Notes: a model not told the origin generated them from the letters alone. 64,000 nt of DNA from JAXGXJ01 sp963816155 (GCA_963816155.1 CAWFJE010000010.1:496001-560000); one strand, 5' to 3'; shown: positions 17,979-28,262, counted from the stretch's first letter. Program-made: numbers and translations.

Positions 17979-20561
17979 TCAGCCACCCCTTTCCAGCGTC
18001 CGCTCCAGTCGCAGACCCGCGTCGGCGCGATAGGGCCTATTGAAGGCCTCCGGATAGGCCCTGCGCAGCCCGTCCAGATCGGCCCGCTCGACTTCCACCA
18101 GGAAGCCGCTACACACCATGCCCGTCGCGTTCTTGGAGGTGATGTTGTGCGGCGTGATGGTGTTGATTGCTCCGCCTCTGTCCAGTTCTCCCGGCACGAT
18201 GGGATCCCAGCGCGCACCGTGGTCGATGTACGCGGCCCCGGGCCTGATCCTCTGCGTGACCCAAGCCCCGGCCAGCACCGCACCCCGTTCATTGAAGATC
18301 TTCACGACGTCACCGTCGACGATGCCGCGGGGTTCGGCGTCGCTGGGATGGATCCACAGCGGCTCGTAGGCGTAGCCATCCGGCCCCTTCACCTTGCAGG
18401 TATGGATCTCGCGCAGCCAGGTCATGTCGTCGTGCTGGGAGTGCACCCGCCACTTGGGATGGTTGCTGATCACGAGGAGGGGATACTTATCGGCCCGTTC
18501 GCCGCCCCGGCACTCCTGGTGGGACTCTCCGTTGCCGATCCATTTCGGCACAGGAGGCCGCTCGTCGTCGTCCGGGAAGTGCTGGGCAAGCCGCTCGGAG
18601 TAGAACTCGATCTTCCCGCTGGGCGTGCTCAGCGGATTGTTCTCGGGATCGTCGCAGAAGGAGGCCATGCCGGCTTTGTGTTCCTTCCAGCTGTGATCAT
18701 GCGGGATGACGTAGTAACCCTTCTCTTTCAACTCCTCGAAGCTGATGTCTCCGGCGGCTCCGGAGTGTTCCCAACCCACCTTGATCCACTCCTCGACGCT
18801 CCTGCCCTGTGTGTACTCCTCGAGAAGGTCGAAGCGCTCGGCGATGGCGCACACGATCTCGTAGTCGCTCTTGGACTCTCCTCGCGGCTCCACGGCCCTA
18901 GGTTCGTAGAAGAGACAGGAGAAGGCGGCGCTCTGGGATTCACAACCGATGTCGTCGCACTCGAGGACGGTCAACGACGGTAGGACCAGATCGGCAAGCT
19001 GGCAGTCGTTCTCCATCCAGGGGTGCTGGGCCAGGACGAACTCTATCTGTGGGCTCTGCAAGGCGCGCACGAAGGAGTTGGTGTCGTTCCAGCAGGTCAC
19101 CCACGAGGGGCTGTCGGTCCAGATCATATGGACCTCGGTGCCGCCTTCGCGCGGGTATGTGTACTTGATGAACTGCTGGTCCACCGAATCTCGCGACAGG
19201 GTGGTGCCGTACCAGCTGATGGGGGCATCCAGGATGGCGTCGGGGATCATGTCCTTGGGTATGAACTGGGGCGGCGTGTCGGTGTAGGCCCAACCTCTGC
19301 TCGCGGCCAATACGACCGGCACATACTTGGGCCAGGGCAGCGGGATGTTGGACTTCTTGTTGTACAGACCCCACTCGATCATCTTGAACTGATGCCGGCC
19401 GGGCTTGCCCACGCCCTGCATGGCCAGAAGCAACGCCTGCAGCCTGGCCGGCTCGGTGGAGTACGGTCCCCTCACCGCAGGGCCGCCGTTGCCGATGGCC
19501 ACCGAGACCGTCTTCTTGGCCCAGTAGCGGGCCAGCGCCTTGATGGTGTAGGAGGGCACACCGGTGATCTCCGCCGCCCACGTGGTCGTCTTGGGAACGC
19601 CGTCCTCGACGCCGAGGACGTAGTCACGGAACTTCTCGAAGCCCACGGCGTGGGTCTTCACGTAGTCGTGATCGTAGGTGCCTTCGCTGATCCAGACATG
19701 AGCGATGGCCAGGTAGAGAGCCGCGTCGGTATTGGGGAGCACGGGGACCCATTTGTCGGCATGCACGGCGTTGCCATAGTTGCAGTCGGGCGCGATATAG
19801 ATCTGCTTGATACCCAGGTCCGTCCACCAGTAGCTGAGCCGGCTGGCCAGTTGCCCGTTGAAGCCCCAAGGCGTCGTCTCGGGGTCGCAGCCCCAGAACA
19901 GGATGCCGTCACAGTTCTGAGCCACATCCCACATGACGTTGGTGACCGGGGTCATCTGCCCCAGGTTCTCGCAGCCCCACACGTGTTTCGCGCCCCAGTA
20001 CCAGCCTTCCCAACTGTCGGTGTTGCGGGTCTGCAAGGTATAGCCGCCCAGAAGGCGCAAGAGACGCCGGTGACAACCGTGGGCGGAGTGGACCACCTTG
20101 GTCTCCGCGTGACCGTCGGACTGAGAGAGGATGGCCTCCATGCCGTACTTCTCTTTGACCCTGTTGATCTCGGCCACCACGATGTCGAGCGCTTCATCCC
20201 AGGAGATGCGCTCGTACTTGCTGACGCCGCGGTTCTGCGGGTTGCGCTCCCCGTTCGGGTCCCAATCGACCCTCTTCAACGGATAGAGCACCCGGTTGGG
20301 CGAGTAGACCCGGTTCTTGTAGCCCAGGCTGAGAGGCGGTATCGATGAGGTCAAGAAGGGCGAGAACGTCTTGCCCCGGGCCTCAATCGTCCAAGGCTCG
20401 AGTCCGGGGTACTTCTCGTCGTACTGGAGCGGGCGGATGCGAATGATCTTGCCTTCCTTGCACTCCACGCGTACGCTGTTCGAATCCGCCGCGATGCCTA
20501 TGAAACAGAGTCCGCGGTAGACCGTCCGTTCCCCTTGACCCCCCCGTAGCTCTTGCGACAT
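17979..20561 (-). CDS. Pyrogallol-transhydroxylase / resorcinol-hydroxylase type molybdopterin large subunit
   Basis: Cytoplasmic bis-pterin enzyme of 860 residues (the Pelobacter transhydroxylase large subunit has 875). ATG 20561 follows a GAGGGGTGGAAGG stretch. It lacks the N-terminal cysteine cluster of most DMSO-reductase-family enzymes, as the transhydroxylase does. The segment T181-D182-S183-W lines up with Asp174 and the Mo ligand Ser175 of that enzyme, and H151 in S-D-G-H with His144; tyrosines near 400-413 could serve as Tyr404. The W-D-E-A-L-D signature is at ~121 and the pterin domain S-T-P-S-G-K-I-E-F-Y near 685. Known members move hydroxyl groups between polyhydroxybenzenes or hydroxylate resorcinols without oxygen. 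The exact phenol is not determinable here. Confidence 0.85.
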   Translation of the reverse strand: MSQELRGGQGERTVYRGLCFIGIAADSNSVRVECKEGKIIRIRPLQYDEKYPGLEPWTIEARGKTFSPFLTSSIPPLSLGYKNRVYSPNRVLYPLKRVDWDPNGERNPQNRGVSKYERISWDEALDIVVAEINRVKEKYGMEAILSQSDGHAETKVVHSAHGCHRRLLRLLGGYTLQTRNTDSWEGWYWGAKHVWGCENLGQMTPVTNVMWDVAQNCDGILFWGCDPETTPWGFNGQLASRLSYWWTDLGIKQIYIAPDCNYGNAVHADKWVPVLPNTDAALYLAIAHVWISEGTYDHDYVKTHAVGFEKFRDYVLGVEDGVPKTTTWAAEITGVPSYTIKALARYWAKKTVSVAIGNGGPAVRGPYSTEPARLQALLLAMQGVGKPGRHQFKMIEWGLYNKKSNIPLPWPKYVPVVLAASRGWAYTDTPPQFIPKDMIPDAILDAPISWYGTTLSRDSVDQQFIKYTYPREGGTEVHMIWTDSPSWVTCWNDTNSFVRALQSPQIEFVLAQHPWMENDCQLADLVLPSLTVLECDDIGCESQSAAFSCLFYEPRAVEPRGESKSDYEIVCAIAERFDLLEEYTQGRSVEEWIKVGWEHSGAAGDISFEELKEKGYYVIPHDHSWKEHKAGMASFCDDPENNPLSTPSGKIEFYSERLAQHFPDDDERPPVPKWIGNGESHQECRGGERADKYPLLVISNHPKWRVHSQHDDMTWLREIHTCKVKGPDGYAYEPLWIHPSDAEPRGIVDGDVVKIFNERGAVLAGAWVTQRIRPGAAYIDHGARWDPIVPGELDRGGAINTITPHNITSKNATGMVCSGFLVEVERADLDGLRRAYPEAFNRPYRADAGLRLERTLERGG

Positions 20562-20610
20562 CCTTCCACCCCTCTCGGGAGCGGTACCAGCCCACAGGCA
20601 GGCAGCGCTC

Positions 20611-22449
20611 TCACTCGTATTGGCCGACCAACTCCTCCAGGCCGTATCTCTGCAGTGTCTCTGGCAGAGGTCTGCCTGTCTCGACATCCCAGCCCATCTG
20701 CTCGTAGTAGTTGTCGCGTATGGCATCCCAATGCTCGCGGATGCCGATGCCCGCTGCCGGCCCGTCGACCGGAGTGGAGCCGTAGCGCACTGACGGCGCC
20801 TCCATCTCCTTCGTAAGACCGTGGCGGAAGTTGAACATCCTCATGAGGTTGACGATGCGCAGCCCCATCTCTTTCGCGCTCTCCACGTCCCAATCCCAGC
20901 CCGTGGCCGCATTGATGCATTCCAGGGTCATGGCGAGGTTCGGCGTGCACAGGCGGCAGATGCCCAGGGAGTCCTCCACGTTCCTTCCCCCGTTCAGCAG
21001 GGCGTTCATGGTGGACATGGCTATGGGATCGAAACGGTCCTTCACCCTCTCCAGACCCAGGTTGGGAGGCGTGAAGAGATGGCCGCTGGTCTCGATGGTG
21101 CCCGTGTTGGAGAGACAGGTGTCGATGAACTCCAACCAGTGACCCCTATGGTCGTGGCCGCGCGGCGTGGCCCCCTTCATGGTGTAGACGCAGCAGTCCT
21201 GCGCTTCTCCACCCACCCGTTCGGCCGAGCGCTTGGTGCCCTCGGCGAAGAGATCGCCGCAACCCTCACGATGCGCGATCTTCCTGAGCATGATGTCGAC
21301 GGCCTCGGCGTCACCCCACGTCAGATCCACCCCGTCGAGGTCGGCCTTGGTCAGGTACCCCTTCTCGTAGCACTCCATGAGCCAGGCGATCATGTAGCCC
21401 GCTTCGTTGATGTCGAATCCCAGTCGGTCCACCACGTTGGCCAGATACACGGTGGAGGCAGGCTCGGTCATCCCGATCAGCGGCCCCATCTCGGCCGTCC
21501 CCTCGTACTCGGGTTCCTCACCCACGAAACCGGTATAGGGTCCCTCGGTGATCTCCATGATGCGGCAGTGGGCGACGCTGCAGGCCCAGCAGGAGGAGGG
21601 TTTGGACTTGAAATGGTCGCGCATGTACTCGGGAACGTATTTGTTGCCCTCGGGGAACACGTTGGTGGTGTAGTTCCTCATGGGGACAGCTCCCATGGCG
21701 GCCAGTGGGACCAAGCCGGCGTTCGTTCCGAACTTCAGCAGTCCCGGGTCGACCTCCTTGGTGAACGCGGCCAACTTCTTGGCCGTGGCCACCAGACGCG
21801 CCGGGTCCACCACCCTGGGCACGACATTGCCCTTGACCGCGGAGATGCACTTGATCTTCTTGGAGCCCATGACGGCACCCACTCCGTTGTGAGCCGCCAC
21901 ATGGCCTCGATCGCCCACGAGGGCGGAGAAACGCACGAGGTTCTCGCCCGCCGGGCCGATGCTGAACACGCTGCAGCGGGCGCCGACCTCCTCCTTCACC
22001 GCGTCCTCGGTCTCCCATGTGTCGAGGCCGACGAGATTCTCGGCGTCCAGCAATTTGACGGTGCCGTCCTCGATGTGCAGACGGGTCCACCTGTCGGCGG
22101 AGCCCTGCACGATCACGCCGTCGATGCCGTTGAACCTCATGAAGGCGCCCATGAAGCCGTTGGCCTGGGAAGTACCGGCCATGTTGGTGCAGGCTCCCAA
22201 CGTGGTCACCGAGAAGGTGCCCGAGCCACAGACCCTGGTCCCGGCCAGCGGCCCGGTGAAGAAGGTGATGCGGTTCTCGGGGTCCGACCACCCCACGCCC
22301 GCCGGGACTTCCTCCCAAAGATACTTGGTGGCCAGACCCGTGCCGCCGACGTACTCGGCCGTCGTCTCGGCGTCGATCAGTTCTTCGCTCACCGCGCCGC
22401 TGGTCAGGTCGACGCGGACGATGCGCAATGTGTAGGGTTCTTCAGGCAT
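20611..22449 (-). CDS. AOR-family tungstoenzyme (AOR 2)
   Basis: 612 residues; start ATG 22449, 8-9 bases after GAAGGGAG (a GTG six codons earlier has no site). The N-terminal pterin-binding region has Y-V-G-G-T-G-L-A and T-G-P-L-A-G-T-R. The cluster motif is C287-x2-C290-x4-C295, one residue wider than in the other three paralogues, and the fourth cysteine lies in S-L-G-I-C-R-L-C near 500. It lies 50 bases upstream of the transhydroxylase large subunit in the same direction, so they probably share a transcript. Substrate is not predictable; a BamB-like ring-reduction role would need testing by phylogeny. Confidence 0.88.
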   Translation of the reverse strand: MPEEPYTLRIVRVDLTSGAVSEELIDAETTAEYVGGTGLATKYLWEEVPAGVGWSDPENRITFFTGPLAGTRVCGSGTFSVTTLGACTNMAGTSQANGFMGAFMRFNGIDGVIVQGSADRWTRLHIEDGTVKLLDAENLVGLDTWETEDAVKEEVGARCSVFSIGPAGENLVRFSALVGDRGHVAAHNGVGAVMGSKKIKCISAVKGNVVPRVVDPARLVATAKKLAAFTKEVDPGLLKFGTNAGLVPLAAMGAVPMRNYTTNVFPEGNKYVPEYMRDHFKSKPSSCWACSVAHCRIMEITEGPYTGFVGEEPEYEGTAEMGPLIGMTEPASTVYLANVVDRLGFDINEAGYMIAWLMECYEKGYLTKADLDGVDLTWGDAEAVDIMLRKIAHREGCGDLFAEGTKRSAERVGGEAQDCCVYTMKGATPRGHDHRGHWLEFIDTCLSNTGTIETSGHLFTPPNLGLERVKDRFDPIAMSTMNALLNGGRNVEDSLGICRLCTPNLAMTLECINAATGWDWDVESAKEMGLRIVNLMRMFNFRHGLTKEMEAPSVRYGSTPVDGPAAGIGIREHWDAIRDNYYEQMGWDVETGRPLPETLQRYGLEELVGQYE

Positions 22450-22497
22450 GGTGCTCCCTTCTTTCACTCTGACTCCGGCCCGGTGGTCCGGGCCATC

Positions 22498-23349
22498 TCA
22501 GCTGGCTCCCCCGGAGAGGTTCACGTCTTCGCCGGTGATGTACTTGGCTTGATCGGACACCAGGAACGACACCAAGTCCGCCACGTCCTGCGGGGTCCCC
22601 AGGCGCCCCAGTGGGATGGGCGGCGGCCCGGCATTGCCGGCGGGGCCGGCCGGCGGGGTCTTCATCGATTCCTCCACGCTGATGCCGCGCGCTTCCGCCT
22701 GCTTGATGAGGCTGTCGTCGCGGAAGTTGGTCTCGAAGCCTCCGGGGTTGACAGCATTGACGTTGATCTTGTAGGGCGCCAGTTCGCGGGCCAAGGTCTT
22801 CATCAAGCCCAACACCCCATGTTTCGAGGCGCAATAGCCGGCGCCCCCGGGATACGGTCCCACTCCCGCCATAGAGGAGATGAGAACGATCTTCCTACCC
22901 TCGCCCTCGGGGATCATCTGTCTGGCGACCGCCTTGGAGATCAGGAAGGCACCCGTGAGATTGACGTCAACGAGCATCCGCCACGTGTCCTCCTCCAACT
23001 CCACCACGGGTACGGGTACGGGACCACGAATACCCACGCAATGGACGAGGATGTCGATTGGGCCCAGCGTCTCCCTTGTGCGGGCCACCATGGCATCGAC
23101 GTCGGCGCTCACGCTCACGTCGCCGGTGATGGCCAGACCCCGCCGGCCCTGCTCCTTGATCTCGCCCACCACGGCGTCCAGGCCGGTCCAGTCCTCATCG
23201 CCCGGCCAGATGCTTTTGGGCGCGGCGAACTTATCCACCACGGCCACGTCGGCACCGTCCGCGGCCAACTGCACGGCTATGGCGCGACCCATGCTCCTCT
23301 TGGCCGCCGCTCCGGTGACTAGGGCCACCTTCCCCCGCAGATCGTTCAC
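22498..23349 (-). CDS. SDR-family oxidoreductase
   Basis: Classical SDR of 283 residues. The start GTG 23349 overlaps the stop of the upstream SDR (GTGA), so the pair is translationally coupled. Cofactor motif T-G-A-A-A-K-R-S-M-G (residues ~11-20) has an insertion relative to the canonical T-G-x3-G-x-G. The acidic residue after strand two (V-V-D-K) suggests NAD(H). The catalytic set is S-S-M (Ser), Y-C-A-S-K (Tyr/Lys) and N-P-G-G-F-E-T after strand six. It has a proline/glycine-rich loop near 215-230. Part of the run SDR-SDR-AOR 2-transhydroxylase, so reduction of a cyclic ketone or phenol tautomer is a reasonable guess. Confidence 0.85.
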   Translation of the reverse strand: MNDLRGKVALVTGAAAKRSMGRAIAVQLAADGADVAVVDKFAAPKSIWPGDEDWTGLDAVVGEIKEQGRRGLAITGDVSVSADVDAMVARTRETLGPIDILVHCVGIRGPVPVPVVELEEDTWRMLVDVNLTGAFLISKAVARQMIPEGEGRKIVLISSMAGVGPYPGGAGYCASKHGVLGLMKTLARELAPYKINVNAVNPGGFETNFRDDSLIKQAEARGISVEESMKTPPAGPAGNAGPPPIPLGRLGTPQDVADLVSFLVSDQAKYITGEDVNLSGGAS

Positions 23350-24176
23350 AGCAATCCCCTCTCGCGCAGGTAGGCCTCGATGTTGAACGTGGCCTGTTGC
23401 GACAGCAGGGGCTGTCCCCCGGCCACCCAAAGGGTCTGTCCGGTGACATAGCTGGAGAGATCGGAAGACAGGAACAGCGCCGCCCCGGCGATGTCCTCCG
23501 GTGTGCCCACGCGCCCCAGAGGCACCTCTCTCTTCGACACGGCATCGAAGAAAGCCTCGCGCTCCGGCCCGGGGGGCATGAGCGAATCCCAGAAGGGCGT
23601 GGCGATGGGACCCGGCACGATGGTGTTCACGCAGATGTTGAGGGGAGCCAGTTCGAAGGCCAGGTTGAGCGTGAGTCCCAGCACACCGGCCTTGGCCGCA
23701 TGGTAGTGGAGCACGGGTACCACCGGGTTCAGCGCTCCCGACGAAGAGATATTGACGATCTTCCCGTAGCTCTTCTCTTTCATGGTGGGGAGCACGGCTT
23801 CGCTCACCAGCCAGGGGCCTTTGAGGTTGATGCCGACGACTCTGTCCCATTCCTCTTCGCTGATGGTCCCGGTGCCACCGGCCGCGTGAGTGCCCATGAC
23901 CCCACCGGCGCAGTTGATGAGTATGTCGATGGTGCCGAACCCGGCCAGCGTGCCCTCCACCATCTCCCGGATCTCGGCACTCTTGGTGATATCCGTCCGG
24001 AAGGCCAGTGCCTTGCCTCCCACCGCCCGCACTTCCTCGACTACACTCTCGGCACCCGCCAGGTCCAGGTCGCAAAGGACGACGCTGCATCCCTCCTCGG
24101 CGAACTTGAGGGCGATGCCTCGGCCCATGCCTTTGGCCCCACCCGTGATGATCGCCACCTTGTTCTCAAGCAACAT
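23346..24176 (-). CDS. SDR-family oxidoreductase
   Basis: 276-residue SDR starting at ATG 24176, which overlaps the stop of AOR 3 as TGATG. Cofactor motif T-G-G-A-K-G-M-G at 11-18, acidic D-L-D after strand two (NAD-type), N-C-A-G-G near 89, catalytic S-S-S-G-A with Y-H-A-A-K, then P-G-P-I-A-T-P. The H-Y-H-A-A-K active-site variant, with histidine before the tyrosine, is shared with the SDR at 54970, so the two are close paralogues that each neighbour an AOR gene. Probable role: oxidoreduction of an alcohol/ketone intermediate. Confidence 0.87.
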   Translation of the reverse strand: MLLENKVAIITGGAKGMGRGIALKFAEEGCSVVLCDLDLAGAESVVEEVRAVGGKALAFRTDITKSAEIREMVEGTLAGFGTIDILINCAGGVMGTHAAGGTGTISEEEWDRVVGINLKGPWLVSEAVLPTMKEKSYGKIVNISSSGALNPVVPVLHYHAAKAGVLGLTLNLAFELAPLNICVNTIVPGPIATPFWDSLMPPGPEREAFFDAVSKREVPLGRVGTPEDIAGAALFLSSDLSSYVTGQTLWVAGGQPLLSQQATFNIEAYLRERGLL

Positions 24177-26143
24177 CAGTCGGCTCCCCGTTCCGTAGGA
24201 TCAGTTGCGCGCACGTGCGTTTGCGTAGACACCACATCGCCCAGACCCAAGGCGATGATGCGCTCCTCAGCGATCGCCCCCGTCTGGGCGTCAAAACCCA
24301 TGGCTTCATAGAACTGCCGTTTCAGACCTTCCGCATCGACTGTGACACCCTTCAGCCCCCCGGCCTCCAAGCGGAGGATTGCCCCGGGCCCTCTCCGGCA
24401 ACTGGAAATCGCCCGGCGTGAAACCCTCGCGCAGGTTGAAGGCGTGCAGGAGGGTGGTGATGCGGTCGCCGGTCTCTCTGATCTCGTCGTAGTCAAGGTC
24501 CCAACCGGTGATGGCCCGCATGCAGCCCACGAAGTCCAGAGGCATGCTGTCGATGCCGAAGAGACAGGCCCCGGAAGTATTGACCCAGTGTTGCCAGCCG
24601 GCGAGTATGGCATGATATTTGCCCTTGTCGGTGGGATCGTACGGGTCGAGCTTGAAGGGCACGCCCAGGCCCGTGTAGGCGATCTCGTTAACGCCACCGT
24701 GCTCCGGGAAGGCCGTCCCGCCTCGCGTGTGCCTGCCTGGCGTGGCGTCGGAGATGTAGGTCGCGCCCCAGCCGGGGAAGCAGCGGGGATCGTGCATGGC
24801 CAGCATCTCGCCGCCCGTGTGCATGGCCAGACTCGGGGCCTCCCCGCCGATCTTCTCGGCGGCCCATTTGGCTCCGTCGGCGAGAAGATCGCCGATGCCC
24901 TCGCGCCGGCACATCTTCTCGAGCACGGCCACGTGGGCGTCGCTGTTGCCCCAGGTCAACTCCAAGCCATCGGTATCGCCTCTGGAGAGCAGATGCCGTT
25001 CTCGTAGCAATCGATGGCGAAGGCGATCGTGGCCCCCGCCGAGATGGTGTCCAGCCCGTGCAGGTTGCACAGTTCGTTCAGGTAGATGAGGGACTCCGTG
25101 TTGTCGTTCAGGCACATGGGACCGAAGGCGGCCAGGGTCTCGTACTCGGGCTTGTGCGAACGACGGACCGGGTACTTGCCCTCTCCCACCGTGAGCTCTG
25201 AGCCGCAGGCGACCGGACAGCCCGTGCAGGCGTAGCTCTTCTCGATGTACTTGGCCATACCGTCCCAGGCGACCGAACCCCATTTCTCCTCCGGGAAGTC
25301 CTCCTCGGTGTTGCCGCCCCAGTTCTTGATGGGCACGTCATGGTCATGCATGTGCATGACCATGGCCCCGGGCGTGCCGCCGTGACTGAGGCCGTAGAAC
25401 ATGCCCGACGGGTTCTCCTTGGTCTGCTTGAGCATCTCCTTCATCAAGGAGCGGATGGTGGGCTTGTCCAGGATCTCCGGCCGCAGGGAGCCGGTGCAGG
25501 CCACGGCCTTAAGGTTCTTCGACCCCATGACCGCGCCCAGACCGGACCGCGCTGCGGCCCTGCCCCGGTCGTTCATGACGGCCGCGATACGCGCCATACG
25601 CTCGCCGCCCTGGCCGATGACCGCCACCTTGAGCTTGCCGTTGCCGTTCTCATGCCGGATGAGTTCTTCGCTGACGGTCGTGTCCTTGCCCCACAGATGG
25701 CGGGCGTCCTTGATCTCCACCTTGCCGTCGACGACAAGCAGGTATACGGGATGCTCCGCCCTGCCCTCGAAGAAGACGATGTCGTAGCCCGCCGCTTTGA
25801 AAGCGTTGGCGAAATCGCCCCCGCAGTTCGCATCGCCCCAGTAGCCCGTCAGGGGAGACTTGCCCATGGTGGAGAAGCGGCAGGTGGAGTAGACCCCGGA
25901 AAGGGTAAGCGGTCCCGTGCCAATACCGAATATGTTGTCAGGACCGAGAGGATCGACGCCCGGCTTCATGCGCTCCATGACGACGCGCGCCCCTATGCCG
26001 TACCCGCCCACGAAGTGGCGGGCCGTCGCCTCCGACAACTCCTCTTCGTGGAACGCGCTGTTCGTCAGGTCGACGAACAGCAGCTTGCCCATGTAGCCGA
26101 AGGAAGCCTTCCCGCCGGCGGCGTTCCCCGTGGCGGCGCCCAT
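24176..26143 (-). CDS. AOR-family tungstoenzyme (AOR 3), two frameshifts
   Basis: About 655 residues. The start may be GTG 26149, which overlaps the upstream stop as GTGA, or ATG 26143, better spaced from AGGGAAG; I use the latter. The N-terminal ~395 residues are intact (Y-G-I-G-A, T-G-P-L-T-L-S-G-V-Y-S-T, cluster motif C-T-G-C-P-V-A-C). At ~24978-24985 one base seems missing (after C-S-P) and at ~24384 one seems extra (before G-P-G-A-I-L-R). The intervening and final segments carry the fourth-cysteine region S-G-A-C-L-F-G-I and the usual C-terminal F-Y-E-A-M-G-F-D. It follows an OYE-type flavoprotein and precedes two SDRs, all overlapping by a few bases. Confidence 0.82.
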
Positions 26144-26145
26144 GG

Positions 26146-28245
26146 TCACACTTCCCTGGCCGTCCGCAGGCCGGTCCCGATCGCGTCGGCGATGAGACCC
26201 GGCTGGTTGCAGTCGCCGATGGCATAGACCTCGGCCACCTTCTCCTGCAACCTCGGCAGCAGGTCGGCGTTGGAGGTGAGCGGCAGCGCGGAGACGAAAG
26301 TGTCGGCCTGTAGCGTGCGCTCGACGCCGTCCCTGTCGATGAAAGTGAGACCTTTGTCGGTGATCTCCAAGTACTCTTTCACCCCGGTGACCATGCCCAC
26401 ACCCTTAGCCTCGAACCAGGTCATGAGATTGCCCAGAACAGCGTCGATCATCCCTTCACCCAACAGGTCGGCCTGCTCAACGATGGTGACGTTACGACCC
26501 CGTTTGACCAGAAACTCGGCCAGTTCGCAACCCTGCAGCGCGCCACCTATCACCACGACGTTCTTGCCGAGAGGCATGTAGAGCCTAGTGAGCCGCCGGA
26601 GGGTGTAAGGCGAAGTGATGCGGATGGCCAGCTTGAGCTTCTTGTGGAGATCGGCGCCGCTCACCACGTTGGGCCGATCGATACCCTTGATGGGTGGGAT
26701 GGTGGCGCTGGCCCCGGTGGCCAGGAAGACCACGTCGGGATGAAGTTGCCGGATGGTGTCCATGTCGGCTTCCGTGCCCGTGATCACGGTCACGCCCAGT
26801 TTGTGCAACTGGCGCTCCAGATACTGGTAGATGAGAGGCACGTCCTCAGGATGCGGTCCCTTGACGATGGCGGCGATGGGCAGGAGTCCGCCCAGTTTGG
26901 GGGCCTTCTCGTACAGGGTCACGTCGTGGCCGCGGATGGCGGAGACACGAGCCGCCTCCATGCCACCCGGACCGCCCCCTATGACGACCACTTTCTTCTT
27001 CTTCTCGGCCCTCTCGACGTCGGTGTAGGGCGTGCCCAGAAGAGCGTTGATACGACAGCGTTTGGTACCCAGGCAGTTTTCGCACCCGGTGCAGGGAGCG
27101 ATGTCTTCCAGGCGTCCCTCACGCAACTTGTTCACGTAGTCAGGATCGGCGTGCAGACGACGGGTCATGCCGATGAAGTCCACAGCGCCCGCCTCGAGGA
27201 GCCGCTCGCCGAAGTCGGCGTCGAGTCGCCCCACCACGGTGACGGGGATGGAGACCTCCTGCTTGATGCCTGCAGCCAGCACGGTGTTCGCGCCCACGCC
27301 CTGCTCCTTGGCGTAGTACTCCTTGGGGAAGTTCTTCAAGGGGATGGGCGGCTCGGGGTAGAACAGTAGGTCGGTGAGGTAACCGGGTACGTGATAGCCC
27401 AGCCAGTGACTCCTCACCATGATGGCATCGGCCCCCGCCTTTTCCAGCCAGCGGGCGTTCTCGCGGGCCAGTTGTGCCGTCAGCATCTGGTCGTCTTCGA
27501 AGCCCAGGACCTGCCCCACTTCCAGCCCGTTGATGATGATGGTGCAGGCGAAGCCCTTGCCGCAGCGGCGCTTGATCTCGGCTATCACCTGGCCGGGGAA
27601 GCGCGAACGGTTCTCGCTGTTGCCGCCGTAGAGGTCGGTGCGACGGTTCCAGAAGGGCGAGAGGAAGTTGTGCAGCAGATGGCTGCTGGCAGCATTGACG
27701 TCGACCCCGTCGAAACCCGCCTTCTTGGCCCGCTCGGCCGCGGCGGCAAACTTGTCCACCAAGCCCTCGATCTCGGGGATGGTGAGCTCACGCGGCACCT
27801 CGTTGTGGAAGTCGGTCACGCAGGGAACCGACACCGGCGAGGCTCCCAGAGGCGGCCCGGCAAACACCTGGTTCGGTTCAATGTGCGCCAGGTTGGCCTG
27901 CCAGGGCCCGTCGTGGTTCATCTGCATGAAGGTGGGGCAGCCATGCTTGTGCATGACGTCCACCAGCTCCTTCATGCCCTCGATGAAACGGTCGTCGTCC
28001 ATGCGGTACCGCATGCGCCACCGCGCTCCGGCCGGATAGTCGATGGTGGGCGACTCGACTATGATGAGACCGGTGCCACCCCGAGCCATGCGCTCGTAGA
28101 AGGCCAGCATCTCCGGGCGCATGTGCGTGTCGTCTTCGTGCCACATGAGCATGCCGGCGCCGGTCTTCAGGATGCGGTTGCGGGTGGTCACCGGGCCGAT
28201 ACGGCCCGGCTGGAGGAGTCGCTCATACTTGCTGCTGTCGGACAC
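26146..28245 (-). CDS. OYE-type NADH:flavin oxidoreductase with FAD domain (2,4-dienoyl-CoA-reductase-like)
   Basis: 699 residues, GTG start 28245. Residues ~1-370 form the FMN barrel (R-N-R-I-L-K-T-G-A-G, Q-M-N-H-D-G in place of the usual Q-L-x-H-x-G, and N-A-A-S-S-H-L-L-H-N-F-L-S-P). The [4Fe-4S] motif is C-T-G-C-E-N-C-L-G-x3-C near 380-391. The FAD site is V-I-G-G-G-P-G-G-M-E-A-A near 415-426, and the second Rossmann motif V-I-G-G-A-L-Q-G-C-E lies near 560. Relatives include 2,4-dienoyl-CoA reductase, BaiCD and other anaerobic ene-reductases. Likely reduces a conjugated C=C with electrons from NAD(P)H. It is intact, unlike its paralogue at 12036. Confidence 0.88.
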   Translation of the reverse strand: MSDSSKYERLLQPGRIGPVTTRNRILKTGAGMLMWHEDDTHMRPEMLAFYERMARGGTGLIIVESPTIDYPAGARWRMRYRMDDDRFIEGMKELVDVMHKHGCPTFMQMNHDGPWQANLAHIEPNQVFAGPPLGASPVSVPCVTDFHNEVPRELTIPEIEGLVDKFAAAAERAKKAGFDGVDVNAASSHLLHNFLSPFWNRRTDLYGGNSENRSRFPGQVIAEIKRRCGKGFACTIIINGLEVGQVLGFEDDQMLTAQLARENARWLEKAGADAIMVRSHWLGYHVPGYLTDLLFYPEPPIPLKNFPKEYYAKEQGVGANTVLAAGIKQEVSIPVTVVGRLDADFGERLLEAGAVDFIGMTRRLHADPDYVNKLREGRLEDIAPCTGCENCLGTKRCRINALLGTPYTDVERAEKKKKVVVIGGGPGGMEAARVSAIRGHDVTLYEKAPKLGGLLPIAAIVKGPHPEDVPLIYQYLERQLHKLGVTVITGTEADMDTIRQLHPDVVFLATGASATIPPIKGIDRPNVVSGADLHKKLKLAIRITSPYTLRRLTRLYMPLGKNVVVIGGALQGCELAEFLVKRGRNVTIVEQADLLGEGMIDAVLGNLMTWFEAKGVGMVTGVKEYLEITDKGLTFIDRDGVERTLQADTFVSALPLTSNADLLPRLQEKVAEVYAIGDCNQPGLIADAIGTGLRTAREV

Positions 28246-28262
28246 CTATGTCCCCCTTCTCG

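Noticed and set aside
20611..22449. Calling any AOR paralogue BamB, the active subunit of class II benzoyl-CoA reductase
   Set aside because: No BamC-I companions or CoA-ester ring-cleavage genes are present and the family cannot be split by eye.
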